NCBI GenBank assembly: GCA_964653555.1
Contig: CAZZFT010000051.1
Span: 1 to 31,315, forward strand
From: JAHEJV01 sp964653555
GTDB lineage: Bacteria > Myxococcota_A > UBA9160 > SMWR01
Length of the DNA stretch: 31,315 nucleotides
Direction of reading: 5' to 3'
Part shown: positions 24,600-31,315 of the stretch, one piece after another
How positions within the stretch are numbered: position 1 is the stretch's first letter
Layout of the letters: every line of letters starts with the position of its first letter
Made by a program: the position numbers and the translations under genes
Notes under the pieces: generated by a model
Told to the model about the DNA's origin: nothing
Databases searched by the model: none
What the model saw: only the letters and a program-made list of their open reading frames with translations

Positions 24600-27503
24600 A
24601 TGTTCGGACTGCTGGGGATCGCCGCGGTCATCATGGCGTTCGTCGCTCTGCTTCGGACCCGTCGCAGCGCCGATCTGGAGCGGCGGCTCGAAGCCCTCGA
24701 GCGCGAGGTGGTCGCCCTGCGCCGAGCGGCGCCGGCTCCGTCCTCCGAGGCTCCGCCCGCGAGGCCCGCGCCCGCCGAGCCTCCGCCGGCACCCGACGTC
24801 CAACGGCCGCCGCCTTCCGCGCCGCGACCGCGGCTGCCACTTCCCCCGCCGCCGCCCCGCCCGGCTTCGCCGCGCGGACCGCAACTGCGGCTGCCGGAGA
24901 TCGACTGGGAGCGCTGGGTCGGTGTGCGGGGGGCCGCGGTGCTCGGCGGGATCGTGCTGGCCCTGGCCGGCGTGTACTTCTTCCAGTACTCGATCGAGCA
25001 CGGGCTGATCCCGCCCTGGCTGCGCGTCGTGGTGGGCACCGCCGTGGGCGTCGCGTGCATCGCGGTGGCCGAGCTGCGCGCGCGGCGACGCTATGTCGAG
25101 GTCGCCAACGCGCTGGCGGGCGGGGGCTTCGTCGTCCTCTACGCGGCGTTCTGGGCCTCCCGGGCGCTCTACGGCCTGGTGGACACACCGGTGGCTTTCG
25201 TGCTGATGGTGAGCGTCACCGCGGCCTGCACCGCGCTCGCCCACCGCCACGCCTCGCTGGTGATCGCGATGATCGGTCTCGTCGGCGGCTTCGCGACACC
25301 CGCGCTGCTCGCCAGCGGCGAGGACCGGCCGATCGCCCTCTTCGCCTACATCCTGCTGCTCGACGGCTGTCTGCTGTTCATCGCGCGGGCGCGCGGCTGG
25401 CCGATCCTCGCTCTGCTGAGCCTGCTCGGCACCCTCGCCTATCAGGCGATCTGGATCGGCGGCCGGATGGGCGCCGACCAGCTGCTGATCGCGATCGGGG
25501 TCCTGGGCATCTTCGCTCTGGCCTACGGCTACGCCCTGCGCACGCTGCCCGCCGAGGGCCGCCGCCAGTGGCTCGTGACCCAGGCGGGGGCCGCCCTGTT
25601 CCCCTTCCTGTTCTCGATCTACCTGGCGAGCGTGGGCCGACTCGAGGAGCACATCTTCCCGATCGCGCTGCTGCTCGCCCTGCTCTCGGCATCCGCCTGC
25701 TGGATCGCGAGGGTGCAGGAGCGGGCCTGGCTGGGCCTGGCGAGCGCTGCGGCGACCACCGGCGTGATGGCAGTCCAGCTGCTCGGCCGCCGCTTCGACA
25801 CCGGCCTGGCCTGGGAGGCGTCGGCGCTGTGCCTGCTGCTGGCGGCCGTGTACCACGTCTTCGCCTTCCTGGACCGCGAGAAGGTCGGCAGCCGCGGTCC
25901 GGGAACGGCGGCGATCGCGAGCGCTCTCGGCCTGCTCGTGCTGCTGATCGCGGCGTCCCTGTTCGCGGGCGACCCGCCCTGGTGGCCCTGGCTCGCGGGC
26001 TGGGTCGGGCTGACGGCGCTGCTGCTGCACCACGGCGGCCTTCCCAGCCGCGAGCGCCTACAGCCGATAGCGGCCGCCGGTCTGCTGGTCGGGATCGTCT
26101 CGTATCGGATCTCCCGCGACCTGCTCTTCCATCCCGTGGATTTCGCGGTCGAGGCGGGCGTCGTCCTGCTGCTGGCGGTGGCGCTCCAGCTGCTGGCGAT
26201 CGGCCGTCGCCGAACGGAGGCGCGCCGCTTCGGCGAGCGCGCCGCCGCCCTCTTCTCCCTGCTCGCGCTGGTCTCCCTGTGCGTCTCCCGGGGCTTCGAC
26301 ACCAGCAGCGTGCAGCTGGCGCTGGGCACGGCGAGCGGCCTCGGCGTGCTGGCGCTGCTCGCCGCCTCGCGCATGCCGTCGGGCCCCTTCGCACTCGCCG
26401 CCACGTTGCTCACCGCCGTCGTGCACACGGACTGGAGCTTCTCCCGCGGCGACCTGACCGCCGACAGCGAGGCGGGCCTCGCACTCGCGCTCCAGGCGGC
26501 GACGGCGGCGTTCTTCGCCTTCTGGCCCTTCCTCGTCTTCGCGCGCCTGCGCGGGGAGCGCTTCGCCTGGTACGCGGCGGCCCTCGCCGGCCCGGCTTTC
26601 TTCCTGTCGCTGCGCGCGCTCTACGAGGGAATCTGGGGACCCGCGGCGATCGGCCTGCTGCCCGTGGCCCTGGCCGGCCTCGCCCTGGCGTGTGCCGTGC
26701 TCGCCGCGCGCATGCGCCTCCCCGGCGATCCCCGGCGCACCAGCAACCTGGTCTGGTTCCTGGGCGTTGCGCTCGGCTTCGCCACGCTGGCGATCCCGCT
26801 CCAGCTCGACAAGGCGTGGATCACTCTGGGCTGGGCGCTCGAGGGGATGGCGCTCCTGTGGCTGTGGCAGCGCTTCGACCATCCGGGGCTCAAGTACTTC
26901 GCTCTCGCCCTGTTCGCCGGGGTGACCCTGCGCCTGGTCGTGAACGAGGCCGTGCTCGGCTACTACGCGCGTCCCAGCGTGCGCATCGTGAACTGGCTCC
27001 TCTACACCTATCTCGTACCGGCCGCTGCCATGCTCGCCGGGGCGCGCTTCTTGAAGCGACACGAGCTCGCGCGCGTGCGCGACTTCGAGCGCTCGACCTA
27101 TCGTCGGGGCCAGCCCTGGGCGGCCAGTCTGGTGGGGCTGGAGGTGATCGCCATCGTCTTCGTCTGGATCAACCTCGCCATCGCCGACTGGTTCTCCACG
27201 GGCAGCCGGCTCGAGATCCGGTCCGACTACATGCCGGCGCGCGACCTCGCCACCTCGATCGCCTGGGCGCTCTACGCCCTGGTGCTGCTGGCTCTCGGCG
27301 TCCGCGGCCGGAGCCGCGCGCTGCGCTGGCTGAGCCTCGCCCTGATCCTCACGGCCACGCTCAAGGTCTTCCTGCACGACCTCGGGGAGCTCCACGATCT
27401 CTATCGGGTCGCCTCGCTGCTCGGTCTCGCCGCGAGCCTGATCGCGATCTCCCTCGCCTATCAGCGCTTCGTCGTGCGCAGAGAACCCGCGGAGGAGTCG
27501 TGA
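24600..27503 (+). CDS. DUF2339 polytopic membrane protein
   Basis: A 967-aa inner-membrane protein. An N-terminal membrane segment is followed by a short coiled coil (about 22-45, LERRLEALEREVVALRR) and a proline-rich linker (45-92). From residue about 108 on, the chain is an almost unbroken series of hydrophobic segments. MIGLVGGFATPALLASGED (near 224-242) matches the conserved GGFxTP element of DUF2339. The family function is unknown, though it is often paired with DUF3999, as here. GGAGGGG precedes the ATG at 24600. Its TGA overlaps the next GTG (GTGA), so the pair is translationally coupled and probably forms one envelope complex. Confidence 0.9.
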   Translation: MFGLLGIAAVIMAFVALLRTRRSADLERRLEALEREVVALRRAAPAPSSEAPPARPAPAEPPPAPDVQRPPPSAPRPRLPLPPPPPRPASPRGPQLRLPEIDWERWVGVRGAAVLGGIVLALAGVYFFQYSIEHGLIPPWLRVVVGTAVGVACIAVAELRARRRYVEVANALAGGGFVVLYAAFWASRALYGLVDTPVAFVLMVSVTAACTALAHRHASLVIAMIGLVGGFATPALLASGEDRPIALFAYILLLDGCLLFIARARGWPILALLSLLGTLAYQAIWIGGRMGADQLLIAIGVLGIFALAYGYALRTLPAEGRRQWLVTQAGAALFPFLFSIYLASVGRLEEHIFPIALLLALLSASACWIARVQERAWLGLASAAATTGVMAVQLLGRRFDTGLAWEASALCLLLAAVYHVFAFLDREKVGSRGPGTAAIASALGLLVLLIAASLFAGDPPWWPWLAGWVGLTALLLHHGGLPSRERLQPIAAAGLLVGIVSYRISRDLLFHPVDFAVEAGVVLLLAVALQLLAIGRRRTEARRFGERAAALFSLLALVSLCVSRGFDTSSVQLALGTASGLGVLALLAASRMPSGPFALAATLLTAVVHTDWSFSRGDLTADSEAGLALALQAATAAFFAFWPFLVFARLRGERFAWYAAALAGPAFFLSLRALYEGIWGPAAIGLLPVALAGLALACAVLAARMRLPGDPRRTSNLVWFLGVALGFATLAIPLQLDKAWITLGWALEGMALLWLWQRFDHPGLKYFALALFAGVTLRLVVNEAVLGYYARPSVRIVNWLLYTYLVPAAAMLAGARFLKRHELARVRDFERSTYRRGQPWAASLVGLEVIAIVFVWINLAIADWFSTGSRLEIRSDYMPARDLATSIAWALYALVLLALGVRGRSRALRWLSLALILTATLKVFLHDLGELHDLYRVASLLGLAASLIAISLAYQRFVVRREPAEES

Positions 27504-29590
27504 TCCGCCGCCGCGCACGCGCGCTGACGACCGTGCTGCTGGCCGCGCCCCTTCTCGCCGCGGCGGCGCCCGTCTCGCTCGAGCGCCTCTTCCCGCGCGA
27601 GGCCGAGATCCACGCCGACCGACCGGGGCTCGTGCGCCTGCCGCTGCCCCCCGAGGTGCTCGCGGCCACGCGGCCGGACCTGTCCGACCTGCGCGTCTTC
27701 GACGCCCAGGGTCGCGAGGTGCCCTACCTGGTGGACGCCCGGCGTGGCGCGGACGAGGCCGTCGAGGCGGGGGAGACCTTCGCTTCGCGGGTGCTGACGC
27801 TGGCGCGCGAGGTGGAGATGCGGGATCCCGGGCCCGACATCCACCGCGAGCACTACCGGATCGCGGCGCCTCCCGAGGCCCCGGAGGCGGGGGCCTGGAC
27901 GCTCGTGTTCGACGTGAGCGCGCCGCGCTTCGCGCGCAGCGTGACGGTGCGCGCGGCGGACCGGACCCTCCTCGACGAGCAGGCGATCTTCCGACTCGAC
28001 CCGGACACCCTGCGCGTACGGCTCCCCCTGCCCGCCTTCCGCGCCGATGCCCTCGAGGTCGACATCACCGGTGAGGAGGGCTTCTACCTCGAGCCTCGCT
28101 TCCGCTTCGAGAGCAGCCGCTCGTTCGACCCGCTCGGCGAGAGCGTGGTACCGCTCGAGGAGCTCTCGCGCGAGCAGCTCGACGGCCGGACGATCGTGCT
28201 GCTGGCGCGTCCGAGCGGGATCGTTCCCGACCGGCTGCGCGTCGCCAGCGCCACCGGATCCTTCCAGCGCGCGATCGCCGTGTTCGACGAGCTGCCGGGG
28301 CGCGCGGATCGCCGGATCGGGAGCGGGCGGATCTTCCGCGTGAACGCGCTGCGCGGCGTTCAAGAGCTCGAGCTCGAGGTCCGCCCCGCGAGCGGCTCGG
28401 TGCTGCGCGTGGAGATCGACGACGGCGACGCGCCGCCGCTCGGGGCGTTGGTGGTCTCCGCCGTGACCCGGCAGCCCGTGCTGGTCTTCGACCTGCCGGC
28501 CTTCGGAACGACTCCCGGAGAGGACGCGCGAGGCCTGCTCCGTTTCGGCGGCGGCCGCGCGCACCGACCGCGCTACCAGCTCCAGTCGCTGCTCCTGTCC
28601 GCGGGCGAGACGCTGCGCGGCAGCGAGGCTGAGGCGGCGGCCCGACTCTACGACCCGAGCGAGCTCGCCCTCGCGCACCTGGGACCCGTACGTCCGAACC
28701 CCGCCTTCGACGCCTCCCCGGCGCTCGCCTTCGCGATGCACCCGGGCGCGGAGATCGACGACCGCGCCTACTCGCACCGACGCGCGCTCCAGATCACCCC
28801 CTCACCCGAGGGTCTCTCGCGCCTGGTGCTCGCCCCCGAAGACGCTGCGCACGCCCAGGACGGATTCGCCGACCTGCGGGTCGTGAGCGACGACGCGCGG
28901 CAGTGGCCCTACCTGATGCAGCCGGAGGCCGTCGAGCACACGCTGCCGCTCCAGGTCGAGTCGCGCGACACGCGCCGGAAGGTCACCCGTTATGCGCTGG
29001 CGCTGCCCACCTCCCCGCTCGCTGCGCGAGGCGTCACGCTGCGCGCCAGCGCTCCCTTCTTCGACCGCGCCTACCGGCTCGACGCCCTCGACGGGGACGG
29101 AAATCGCCACGAGGTCGCCCGGGGACGGATGGTCAAGGACGCCCGGCGGCCGCGTCCGGTCGAGATCGGCTTCGCCTCCCAGCCGGTGCACGGCTTCGTG
29201 CTCGAGGTCGAGGACGGAGACGACGCGCCGCTCGAGATCGAGGCCGCCGAGGTGCGGATGCGCCTGCCCCAGCTCTTCCTGGTGGCGCCGCCCGGCCGCT
29301 ACTGGCTGCTGGTCGGCCAGCCGGACGCCTCGGCGCCCCACTACGAGCTCGAGCGCGTGCGCGACGTCGTGCTCGCGGTCGGCAGCAGCCCGGTCGCGAC
29401 CGAGGCCCTCGAGCCGAACCCGGATTTCAGCCTGGCAGCGCGACTGCGCTCCGAGGACGGGCCGACGAGCCTGGTCCAGACGGCGCTGATCTGGGGCGTG
29501 CTCCTGCTCGCCGTGGTGGTCCTGGGGGCGCTCACGTTCCGGGTGGTGCGCAGCGAGTCTCCGCCGGGCGGCGACGACGCCCCCCGATGA
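27500..29590 (+). CDS. DUF3999 exported, membrane-anchored protein
   Basis: A 696-aa protein recognised as DUF3999. Residues 1-23 are a signal peptide (Arg-rich start, ALTTVLLAAPLLAAAAP). The body is a long periplasmic chain of beta-rich repeats, with LVRLPLPPEVLAATRPDLSDL as a family landmark. One C-terminal membrane segment at about 661-683 is followed by a short cytoplasmic tail. The likely topology is a periplasmic domain anchored beside the DUF2339 channel-like partner. No enzymatic motif is visible. The GTG start overlaps the DUF2339 stop, with GGAGGAG just upstream. It converges with tetR. Confidence 0.9.
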   Translation: MIRRRARALTTVLLAAPLLAAAAPVSLERLFPREAEIHADRPGLVRLPLPPEVLAATRPDLSDLRVFDAQGREVPYLVDARRGADEAVEAGETFASRVLTLAREVEMRDPGPDIHREHYRIAAPPEAPEAGAWTLVFDVSAPRFARSVTVRAADRTLLDEQAIFRLDPDTLRVRLPLPAFRADALEVDITGEEGFYLEPRFRFESSRSFDPLGESVVPLEELSREQLDGRTIVLLARPSGIVPDRLRVASATGSFQRAIAVFDELPGRADRRIGSGRIFRVNALRGVQELELEVRPASGSVLRVEIDDGDAPPLGALVVSAVTRQPVLVFDLPAFGTTPGEDARGLLRFGGGRAHRPRYQLQSLLLSAGETLRGSEAEAAARLYDPSELALAHLGPVRPNPAFDASPALAFAMHPGAEIDDRAYSHRRALQITPSPEGLSRLVLAPEDAAHAQDGFADLRVVSDDARQWPYLMQPEAVEHTLPLQVESRDTRRKVTRYALALPTSPLAARGVTLRASAPFFDRAYRLDALDGDGNRHEVARGRMVKDARRPRPVEIGFASQPVHGFVLEVEDGDDAPLEIEAAEVRMRLPQLFLVAPPGRYWLLVGQPDASAPHYELERVRDVVLAVGSSPVATEALEPNPDFSLAARLRSEDGPTSLVQTALIWGVLLLAVVVLGALTFRVVRSESPPGGDDAPR

Positions 29591-29624
29591 GACGCCCGCA
29601 CGCGGCCGCGATCCCCCCACCGCC

Positions 29625-29643
29625 ATTGCGCCTCGCGCGCAAT
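29625..29643. terminator. Hairpin between convergent DUF3999 and tetR genes
   Basis: ATTGCGC (29625-29631) and GCGCAAT (29637-29643) form a perfect 7-bp stem with loop CTCGC. It lies 34 bases after the DUF3999 stop and 13 bases before the tetR stop on the other strand. With no T-run it is only a candidate bidirectional terminator. Confidence 0.4.
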
Positions 29644-29656
29644 CGCCGGCCTCGCC

Positions 29657-30274
29657 TCAGGCCTCCACGTCTCCGAACAGGAGGCGCAGATAGGCGCGGA
29701 ACTGGAGCAGCTGCCGGACCAGCAGCTCCGGATCGTTCATCACGCGCGACAGGATGATGCCCCCCTCGATCATCGCCGTGAGCGTGTCGGCGAGATCCTC
29801 GAGCTCGACCTTCCGCACCATCGGATACCGGGCCACGATCGGCGCGAAGCGCTGAATGAAGATGTCGCGCCAGCGCTGCACGCCCGCCGCGGCCATCTCG
29901 CGCACGGCGGGATCGAACTGCTGACTCTCGTAGGTGAATGAGGCCACGAGGCAGCCCGGATGCACACCCGGCAGATCGCGCATCGCCTCGGCGAACAGCT
30001 TCAGGAACAGCAGCGCGCGCTGGAGCGGGTCCTCGACGAGCTCGTCGGCGCGTTCGATCACCGCGGTGAAGAACGCCTCGTCCTCGGCCAGGTAGCGCTC
30101 CATCAGCGCGCGGGCGAGATCCGCCTTGCCGCGGAAGTGATAGAAGAAGCCGCCCTTGGTGATGCCGGCGGCGGCGATGATCTCGTCGATCGAGGTCCCG
30201 GAGAAGCCCTTCCGCAGAACGATCTCCTGGGCCGTGTCGAGGATCCGGATTCGCGTGTCGGTGCCCCGGCTCAT
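29657..30274 (-). CDS. TetR/AcrR family transcriptional repressor
   Basis: A 205-aa dimeric repressor of normal TetR length. The N-terminal DNA-binding domain runs from ILDTAQEIVLRKGFSGTSID to GITKGGFFYHFRGKADL (about 10-57). The C-terminal region is helical and would bind a small ligand, which cannot be predicted; the neighbouring membrane hydroxylase suggests a lipid or hydrophobic compound. AGGAGG lies six bases before the ATG. A dyad at 30289-30306 touches this ribosome binding site, which implies autorepression. A similar dyad precedes the divergent hydroxylase gene, its probable main target. Confidence 0.93.
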   Translation of the reverse strand: MSRGTDTRIRILDTAQEIVLRKGFSGTSIDEIIAAAGITKGGFFYHFRGKADLARALMERYLAEDEAFFTAVIERADELVEDPLQRALLFLKLFAEAMRDLPGVHPGCLVASFTYESQQFDPAVREMAAAGVQRWRDIFIQRFAPIVARYPMVRKVELEDLADTLTAMIEGGIILSRVMNDPELLVRQLLQFRAYLRLLFGDVEA

Positions 30275-30288
30275 GCTCGGCCTCCTAT

Positions 30289-30306
30289 ACCGACCGTCCA
30301 GTCTGT
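30289..30306. promoter_or_regulatory. Probable TetR operator 1 (before tetR)
   Basis: ACCGACCGTCCAGTCTGT is an imperfect palindrome with 14 of 18 bases symmetric. It sits three bases beyond the tetR ribosome binding site, so binding would block tetR expression. Its left part, ATACCGACCGTC (30287-30298), resembles ATACCAACTGGTC in operator 2. Confidence 0.55.
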
Positions 30307-30337
30307 GTGCACGAAGGCTCGGATCCGGATCGCATGA

Positions 30338-30380
30338 AAGGATATAAGTATATGATTGATAAATGAAATTAAGAAAAGCA
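30338..30380. promoter_or_regulatory. AT-rich promoter island between tetR and the hydroxylase gene
   Basis: A run of about 40 bases is mostly A and T in an otherwise very GC-rich window. On the minus strand TATACT (30352-30347) could be the tetR -10 box, giving a leader of about 65 bases that contains operator 1. On the plus strand TTGATA (30356-30361) is -35-like but has no good -10 partner at 17 bases. The richness in A-tracts suggests easy melting or an upstream element. Confidence 0.4.
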
Positions 30381-30422
30381 CCAGAAGTCCACTCGTCGCA
30401 TTCGGCAGTCGCCCCTAGCCTT

Positions 30423-30446
30423 GAAACATACCAACTGGTCTCTTTC
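30423..30446. promoter_or_regulatory. Probable TetR operator 2 (before the membrane hydroxylase gene)
   Basis: A 24-base dyad of the form GAAA-N3-ACCA-N2-TGGT-N3-TTTC, with 9 of 12 positions symmetric. It lies 25 bases before the hydroxylase ATG. Its core, ATACCAACTGGTC, resembles operator 1, so the adjacent TetR protein probably represses this gene. Confidence 0.5.
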
Positions 30447-30457
30447 GAGAAACCCCG

Positions 30458-30466
30458 AGGAGGTGA
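30458..30466 (+). promoter_or_regulatory. Ribosome binding site deciding the hydroxylase start
   Basis: AGGAGGTGA is a full complement to the usual 16S rRNA 3' end and lies five bases before the ATG at 30472. It rules out the in-frame TTG at 30421, which would also place the operator inside the coding region. Confidence 0.8.
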
Positions 30467-30471
30467 TTCCG

Positions 30472-31287
30472 ATGCCCGGTCCGTCCGATCTGTCGAGCCC
30501 CGTCGAGGTCCTGCTGGACCCGGTGTCCCTGGCCTTCGTCGCCCTGTTCGTCGGGCTCCTGCTGTGGGAGACGCAGGCCCCGGGGCGCGAGCTGCCCCGG
30601 GTGCCGGGCTGGCGCGCGCGCGGTCTCACCTCTCTGGGCGTCTACTTCCTCCTCTCCTCGTACCTCCCCCTGATCTGGGACGGCGCGCTGGAGCCCTACC
30701 AGATCTACGACCTGACGGGGCTGGGCACCGTGGGCGGCGCGGTGTTCGCCGTGGTGGTCTACGAGCTGGCCGTCTACCTGTGGCACCGCGCCATGCATCG
30801 CTCGAAGCTGCTCTGGCGGACGATCCACCAGATGCACCACAGCGCCGAGCGCGTCGACACCTGGGGCGCCTTCTACTTCAGCCCGCTCGACATGATCGGC
30901 TGGACCTTCGTCGGCAGCCTGGTACTGGTCGTCGGCTTCGGCGTGACGCCGGGCGCGAGCACGGCCTTCCTGCTGGTCACCGCCTTCCTCGGCATCTTCC
31001 AACACACCAACGTCCGCACGCCGCGCTGGCTCGGCTACTGGATCCAGCGCCCGGAGAGCCACACCGTGCATCACGCGAAGGACATCCACGCCTACAACTA
31101 CTCCGACCTCCCGCTCTGGGACATCGTCTTCGGCACGTTCCGCAACCCGGCGGGCTACGAGCACGAGACGGGCTTCCACCCGGGCGCGTCCGCGCGGGTC
31201 TGGGAGATGCTCACCTTCCGCGACGTCAGCGAACCCGCGGAGACCGCGGCGGCGGATGCGCCGGCGGTGGGTCGGCTGGCGACCTAA
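30472..31287 (+). CDS. Sterol desaturase/fatty acid hydroxylase family membrane di-iron protein
   Basis: A 271-aa inner-membrane protein with about five hydrophobic segments. The histidine clusters that hold the di-iron centre are complete: HRAMH (His105/His109), HQMHH (119-123), His178 in FQHTN, and HTVHH (197-201), with His206 close by. Such enzymes use O2 to hydroxylate or desaturate lipids, sterols or carotenoids; the substrate here is unknown. The gene is divergent from tetR across about 200 bases, with an operator-like dyad in its leader. This suggests it is induced by a lipid-like ligand of that repressor. It ends 28 bases before the window edge. Confidence 0.93.
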   Translation: MPGPSDLSSPVEVLLDPVSLAFVALFVGLLLWETQAPGRELPRVPGWRARGLTSLGVYFLLSSYLPLIWDGALEPYQIYDLTGLGTVGGAVFAVVVYELAVYLWHRAMHRSKLLWRTIHQMHHSAERVDTWGAFYFSPLDMIGWTFVGSLVLVVGFGVTPGASTAFLLVTAFLGIFQHTNVRTPRWLGYWIQRPESHTVHHAKDIHAYNYSDLPLWDIVFGTFRNPAGYEHETGFHPGASARVWEMLTFRDVSEPAETAAADAPAVGRLAT

Positions 31288-31304
31288 CCCAGCAGAAGCC
31301 CGCC

Positions 31305-31315
31305 TTCGCTCGCCT
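31305..31315. repeat. Probable start of GC-rich repeat copy 3 (cut by window edge)
   Basis: The last 11 bases (TTCGCTCGCCT) are identical to 1-11 and begin 18 bases after the hydroxylase stop. The element is truncated by the window, so this is only a suggestion. Confidence 0.3.

Noticed and set aside
30421..30471. TTG at 30421 as the start of the hydroxylase
   Set aside because: The perfect AGGAGGTGA before the ATG at 30472 and the operator-like dyad at 30423-30446 make an upstream start unlikely.

Overview
The window is very GC-rich (roughly 70% by eye). Most genes are packed closely, and several neighbours overlap by 4 bases at GTGA, ATGA or TTGA junctions. Signal peptides, two likely lipoproteins, a C-terminal haem c motif and long membrane proteins point to a Gram-negative bacterium. 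A myxobacterial or 'deltaproteobacterial' lineage is plausible, but the window holds no rRNA or marker gene to prove it. I see no tRNA, rRNA, CRISPR array, transposase or phage gene.

Region 1 (1-5848, all minus strand) reads from a secreted Tyr/Trp/Gly-rich protein through a GNAT acetyltransferase and a DUF2332 protein (joined by a GTGA overlap) to a short-chain dehydrogenase with an unusual active site and a nickel/cobalt transporter-like membrane protein with a His-rich loop.

Region 2 (5944-15329) is the most interesting part: two divergent sets of genes of the circularly permuted ATP-grasp / alpha-E / transglutaminase type. The leftward set is a transglutaminase-DUF2126 giant (1116 aa), a fused ATP-grasp plus alpha-E protein (836 aa) and a second transglutaminase (310 aa), all joined by 4-base overlaps. 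The rightward set is a stand-alone ATP-grasp (491 aa) and a stand-alone alpha-E protein (344 aa), also overlapping. They diverge from a 92-base intergenic region that holds a perfect 7-6-7 inverted repeat. These families are predicted to make and break amide or peptide bonds. The substrate is unknown, and the Anbu proteasome-like protease often found with them is not in the window.

Region 3 (15430-22677) holds a secreted DUF6351 hydrolase followed by a crotonase, then a malic enzyme on the minus strand. Diverging from the malic enzyme across only 30 bases is a pair made of a cyclic 2,3-diphosphoglycerate synthetase-like GTPase and a carbamate kinase.

Region 4 (22682-24599) is looser. It contains a small lipoprotein with one CxxCH motif, a decayed LuxR-type regulator, a 67-aa DUF2188 protein with a strong hairpin after it, and about 650 bases with no supportable gene.

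Region 5 (24600-31315) has the DUF2339 and DUF3999 membrane pair, a TetR repressor, and a divergently transcribed membrane di-iron hydroxylase of the sterol desaturase family. Two similar operator-like dyads lie before tetR and before the hydroxylase, so the repressor probably controls both. A 34-base GC-rich element recurs just after gene ends at 4-37 and 5908-5941, and probably starts again at the right edge of the window.
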